From Spirodela intermedia (lineage: Eukaryota; Streptophyta; Magnoliopsida; Alismatales; Araceae): DNA of 64,000 bases. Below the pieces are notes generated by a model. That model had not been told where the DNA came from and ran no database searches. It saw only the letters and a list, made by a program, of their open reading frames with translations. The position numbers were made by a program, and so were the translations under genes. The stretch covers positions 3,282,501 to 3,346,500 of the forward strand of contig LR746280.1 in NCBI GenBank assembly GCA_902729315.2, in the 5' to 3' direction. Shown here piece by piece: positions 59,601 through 64,000 of the stretch. Every line of letters starts with the position of its first letter. Positions within the stretch are counted from its first letter, which is position 1.

Positions 59601-62600
59601 TTCAAATTAAATGCATCTATTCAATAGTTTAGTATACAAAGCAGATTTCATTTCTTTATCATGCGATAGATATCATCCAGTATATATCTTTTCTGGGAAA
59701 GGAGTATTATAGAAGGGATGAACTTCTGTCACATTTCATTTCTGACTGATTCATACAGGGTTGGCACTCAGAATAAGATTATGTAGAGAGATGGTCTAGA
59801 TATGATCAGATCCAGACAGATTTCAGAAACAAGCAGGTCAAATCAGCAAATCCGAACCTTACTAAACCCTAGCCAGTCAGGCATTAGGGACAGCCAGACT
59901 AGGAAGGATCGGACTGGTTGGAATTAACTAATCTGAGTTGAAGCAGCCAACTTCTGGCTGATCGGCCCAGAAAAGCGAAGTCCAGGATGAGGCAGTCCTT
60001 AGGAAGCCCTCCAGTCTGACTTCAGAGCCTCCTCCCACCGGTGCTGAAGGTTCAACTACGCAATGGAGTACCCTCAACAACGAGTCAAGCCCAGAATGTC
60101 GACCCTAGTGCTTGTGTTTTTTAAAGATCGGAAAGATATCAGAATACACCACACTAATTACCCACTCATAAAATATCTCTATACATGGAGAAACATATTT
60201 AAGAACCCAGAGAATTCTAAATGAAAGAAAATATTCTAAAGACCACTCCAATACGAGAAAGGGAATATCTAAGAATCAAGAGAGATTAAAAAGTATGTTC
60301 TGTCAGCCATGGACAATGCGCAGTAGCCAAATTTTGCTCCAAGCGTTTAATGTAAGTCAGTCTTTATTTTGATAGCGTAGGTTTGACCAGGTAAAACACA
60401 TTGATGTCAATAGAAAGTGGATTTTAACAGTTGTTGATCTTACGTAAGCTTGAGCTAATTGTGCTAGACGGTGAGAGGAGGAAGAAGATTGCATCAAATA
60501 GTATGATGTATTCTATTATCTTTTAACGTCTTAATTTTTACTTTTTGATATAATTGGTTCCTTTAATGAACAAAAATTTTCACTCAATCAGCAGATTTTT
60601 AATAATATACATATCTAGTTTACATCTCTTTAGTACAGTGCCAATCAGACCAGACAATGCAATTTTGCGATCATAGAGGTCAGCTTTCAATAAATGTGAT
60701 CGACTAAAAAGTTCATAAGTCAGGTCATAGTTCACGGCTTGAAGCATCATGCAACAATGATAGGAAAAAAATGAGGAGATAATGAAATAATATCCAAGTA
60801 TTTTGCCAAGCTTCTGGGGGAAAAAATTTAGATGTTCAACAGTTCAACTTATCTTTAATTATAACTTGTTTCCACGAGGTAAATGCATCATTATATAGAT
60901 CCAAAAGTAACATAACAATTTCACTTTCAAAGCGGTGATATATTAATGAGTTCTTAATTTTGAAAAGTGCACGGGAAGATGAGCATCTCACTACTACATT
61001 ATGAGATTTTGACAAGAACAAAAGCTTACTTGAGGGTTATTGCAAAACTGTAGACATCTGATTTTTCTGTATGCACATCCTTCCTCAATATTTCTGGTGC
61101 CATGTAAATAAGTGTCCCAACCATGTTCTTCTTGTGAAATCCCCCAGTTGGCTTCCCTGATGATCTCCAATTTTCAACAGAAATATGTTTAAGATCCCTT
61201 TTATATATCGCTAAACCAAAATCTGCAATATGTGGATGTAGATCTGTATCCAGCTGCAATGGATTCAAGAATATCAGAAAGTTCTACATTGCAGAAAGCT
61301 GGGGCAAGTATCTCGTCTAACCAACCAGTTTCTGAAAGTATAACCGTGATATTTACCAAGATATTTGCTGGTTTTATGTCCCGATGTACAATTCCCAAGT
61401 TATGAAGATACTGCAGAGCTTTTGCTACAAAAAAGAAAAGAAAATCCAATGTTTGGATATAAGAATTGGTCTTAAGAAAAAGAAAACCTTAATAATCAGT
61501 ACACAAACCAGACGAACTCTTTAACGTCAAACAGTATTGGGAGACGGTCACTTTCTGAAATCTCATACGAAAAGATTGTGTGAAGCATCCAGGAATGAAT
61601 TTAGGCCAAACCCAGTCCAAAATGTAAGTTTGATATGAACACAGGTTTTTATTGGGCCATCCCACTGAAGTCTCATTTAGAGAAACTTTATCAAATCGAC
61701 GAAGTTCTTATTCTAGCGCACTTGTTTCCGTCCAATAAAGTTACTACACACACACACGCAGACATATTCCTACTGGCTTGGACGGATTTATTCAGGCAAC
61801 TGTGTCATACACTACATCTGGCATGCTGCCTTTTGTCTGTCATGATATTAATGAACACTAACCAGAAAAAAAAGATTCTCATTTTTCATGTCTCAATTTA
61901 ATAAGAACAGGACAATCTAATATGGATCATCACCATCATGGAAGAAAATGAGCGTAGTTAAGCAGAGGATTACTCTACTTAAATTTAATTTAAAGATAAT
62001 TCAAAGAGAAGAAAGACTCTCAAGATTTTTCATAAGCTTAGAAAAATGCTTAAATGAATTGGCGATGCGAAAATTTGATGAAGCTCTTATGCTTATTCTG
62101 CGAAAGGTACTCTATTGAAAACTTATATGATGCAAAAATAAAATTTACAATGTAGTGGTAAATATTAGATGTATGTGGTAAATCAATGGTGACATTAATT
62201 ACTGCCCACATTTGAATCCAAACGGATTTTAGTTGACTAAAGCATTCGATAGAAACATTTAATGCGATATTTAATACATCCATTCTCCAAGATTCTTCAA
62301 AATCAAGCAATCAATAAATATGACTGTCTTCTGACATGAAAATGTCAATCCATTGAGCTCTATGAGCAGTGAACTCTGGTGAGGTATCTACAGCAAACCA
62401 TACATGACTAGAATTAGGAGTATTTAATAGAAGGAGCAGCAAGCAGAGCATAAGAGCAACCCACTGAGAATTAGGAGTATTTAATAAACATTTCCTCTCA
62501 TGGACTCAAAACATAAAATAGAAAATTTCGAAGAAGCAGTAGGAACACGAGCAAAGAAATGGATTTTGTTTTATTTTTCACTTAAAACGTAACCAAGTTA

Positions 62601-63253
62601 TTGAGAGAACCACATAAAGAGTGGGAAACGCAGATATAGGGCATAGTTTTGGATCATACCAATCTCGCAGGCAATTCTGAAAACTTCATCGGTAGTCGGG
62701 TTCCACTCCTCGACATGCAGCTTCTCAGCAAGGTTAGGGGCCTCGTAGAACTCAAAGAAAAGCAGGTAACCTGGAGGCCTCGCGTGTGCCGCAATCAGTC
62801 TCACCAGTCCGGGATGATCCAGGTTGCTACAAAAACAAGTGGAATTAAAGGCAGACTCTACTAATTTCAAGTCCGACAAATCCAATGGATGAAACTCCCG
62901 GGAATTGACCGAAGAACGACGCAAAGAGAGCTTCATAAGTCACCAGAGCAGCTTCAGCTGACGATGGTATTTGTCGATGTCCTCGGCCGTGGATAGGACT
63001 GGTCTCTTCGCCGCCACCCGCCTACCATTGAGTCGCGCCTCATAAACCGTGCCCTCAGATCCTTGGACCAGAAATACGGAACAATTCAGAGATTGAGCAG
63101 GTACTCATCCGTATGATTGAGAGAGAGAGAGAGACCTTTGGCGATTGGAGCGAGCAAGGAAAAGGATGTTGGGGGAAGGTGGAGGGGGATCTTGTCACTG
63201 GAGCAGCAGCCTCTGAAACACGTGTTGTTCTCCGCTCCCCCCTCCTTCCCCAT
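53635..63253 (-). CDS. Protein kinase and PP2C-like domain fusion protein
   Basis: Complete 12-exon gene: complement 63136-63253, 62944-63061, 62660-62826, 61357-61424, 61030-61253, 59376-59427, 57061-57598, 56895-56964, 56588-56807, 56407-56511, 55385-55480 and 53635-53829. Phases close to 1971 nt, 656 residues, close to the Arabidopsis homologue At2g40860. N-terminus MGKEGGAENNTCFRGCC. Kinase domain ~33-310: KGSEGTVYEA, K58 (VAAK), HRDIKPAN (148-155), DFG 168-170, GTLIYMAPE (203-211), SDVYSF. PP2C domain ~395-650 with metal-site residues intact: RRESMEDTH (D404), FDGHRG (D425), GCTAIAS, VANAGDCRAIL, VTRSIGDDDLKP, ASDGLWDV (D597), KDN (636-638). Both halves look catalytically competent. The plant-specific fusion joins opposing activities; its substrates are unknown. 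Confidence 0.97.
63118..63135. repeat. (GA)n/(CT)n tract overlapping the first donor site of the kinase-PP2C gene
   Basis: On the minus strand intron 1 (63062-63135, 74 bp) begins GTCTCTCTCTCTCTC, so the microsatellite starts inside the donor. A second CT/GA tract (63254-63298) abuts the ATG in the leader. Confidence 0.9.
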
Positions 63254-63398
63254 CTCTCTCTCTCTCTCTCTCTCTCGCTCTCTCTCTCTTCACCCCCTCT
63301 CTCCCTTGATCACTCTCTCTCTCGCTGAGAAGGAGAGAAGAAGGCGCGCATCGTAATGGCGTGGGAAGTGACTCGGAGGTCGTGGAGCCACAAATGCT

Positions 63399-63493
63399 AC
63401 GTGCCAGGCGATAAATGGGCCCAACTCTGTCCACGTGAATTCCGAATGACATGGCTATAAGACACGCGTCAAGTGGGAAAAGCTCTCCACGTC
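63399..63493 (-). promoter_or_regulatory. Cluster of three ACGT elements upstream of the kinase-PP2C gene
   Basis: ACGTG cores at 63399-63403 (CTACGTGCC), a palindromic G-box CACGTG at 63432-63437, and GACGTGG on the minus strand at 63487-63493, all 145-240 bp upstream of the ATG. ACGT cores bind bZIP/ABF or bHLH factors; two or more together form ABA-response complexes in many plant promoters. Confidence 0.5.
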
Positions 63494-64000
63494 GGCATGT
63501 TATAAAAAAGTTGCCAACTCATATTTATCATTGAAACATTTCATAGAAAAATAGACAGAGCACGCAGTACGCTTAGGAGATCTTGTTCAGGTGACATCAT
63601 TATCACGAATTTCTTACTAATATTACATAGTTACTTTTACATCTCTCCTCTGCCGACAGCTGCGCGAGAGGTGGAGGCTGGGCGCCGAGTGTCCAATTTC
63701 GGCCGGAGATTGGCGGCGGAGGTCGCCAGGTGTCATCCAGCCAGCTAGGCAACATGCCGAGTGGCTCATGGACAACACCGTGTCTAAAGAGGAACGCCGC
63801 CAAACGAACATGATGAGGATTTTGCCACGGGTCCTCTGTTCTTTTAATTTTTTATGTACGGATAGATGTGTCCTGTCGTGGTTGCATGCAGGGCGGCACG
63901 TGGCGAACTCTTCTTCCCTTTGTATTCCCGCACAATTTTTAAATACTGAAATCAGCCTTTTTCTGCTTTCAACGTCATAAAAAAATTGAAAATAATTTTA
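63494..64000. other. Upstream intergenic sequence at the right edge
   Basis: No gene recognised. A further G-box (CACGTG, 63897-63902) lies near the end; overlapping short frames around 63600-63811 have no recognisable product. Confidence 0.5.

Overview
This is a stretch of a flowering-plant nuclear genome. The evidence is spliced genes with GT-AG introns, an 11S legumin-type seed storage globulin, an AWPM-19 family membrane protein, a plant-specific kinase/PP2C fusion, a PLS-type pentatricopeptide repeat protein, TATA boxes, long (GA)n/(CT)n tracts and decayed retrotransposon DNA. Several genes are very GC-rich (MAPKKK, PPR, the small membrane protein). That fits a monocot or early-diverging angiosperm, but the species cannot be fixed from the sequence alone.

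Layout. 1-1280: 5' part of an 11S globulin gene on the minus strand, running off the left edge. 1.7-14.1 kb: an AT-rich block without genes, holding two inverted copies of a ~1.6 kb repeat, a 58-bp tandem array, a decayed Ty3/gypsy RT-RNase H segment and other retroelement traces. 14.7-23.1 kb (minus): a complete nine-exon eIF2D gene. 24.4-25.7 kb (minus): an intronless MAPKKK of the MEKK type. 28.0-28.4 kb: a 430-bp (GATA)n microsatellite. 30.6-31.5 kb (minus): a coiled-coil tail-anchored protein resembling the peroxisomal/mitochondrial division factors. 32.4-34.6 kb (minus): an intronless PPR protein. 36.1-38.8 kb (minus): an unresolved transcribed-looking locus. 40.2-41.1 kb (minus): a four-exon AWPM-19 gene. 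43.2-43.4 kb (minus): two orphan exons of sphingosine-1-phosphate lyase. 45.5-47.1 kb (plus): an acidic repetitive protein of unknown function whose single intron is also open in frame. 49.9-50.5 kb (minus): a small membrane-anchored plant protein. 53.2-53.4 kb (minus): an orphan exon-like segment. 53.6-63.3 kb (minus): a complete twelve-exon gene for a protein kinase fused to a PP2C-like phosphatase.

These are independent nuclear genes and do not form a pathway. I rebuilt the exon structures of eIF2D, AWPM-19, kinase-PP2C and the globulin by following reading phase across splice sites; all phases close exactly. The most interesting leads are the paired loss of the intrachain-disulfide cysteines in the globulin, the in-frame intron of the acidic repeat gene, the orphan gene fragments, the unresolved 36-38.8 kb locus, and the CT microsatellite sitting on the first donor site of the kinase-PP2C gene.
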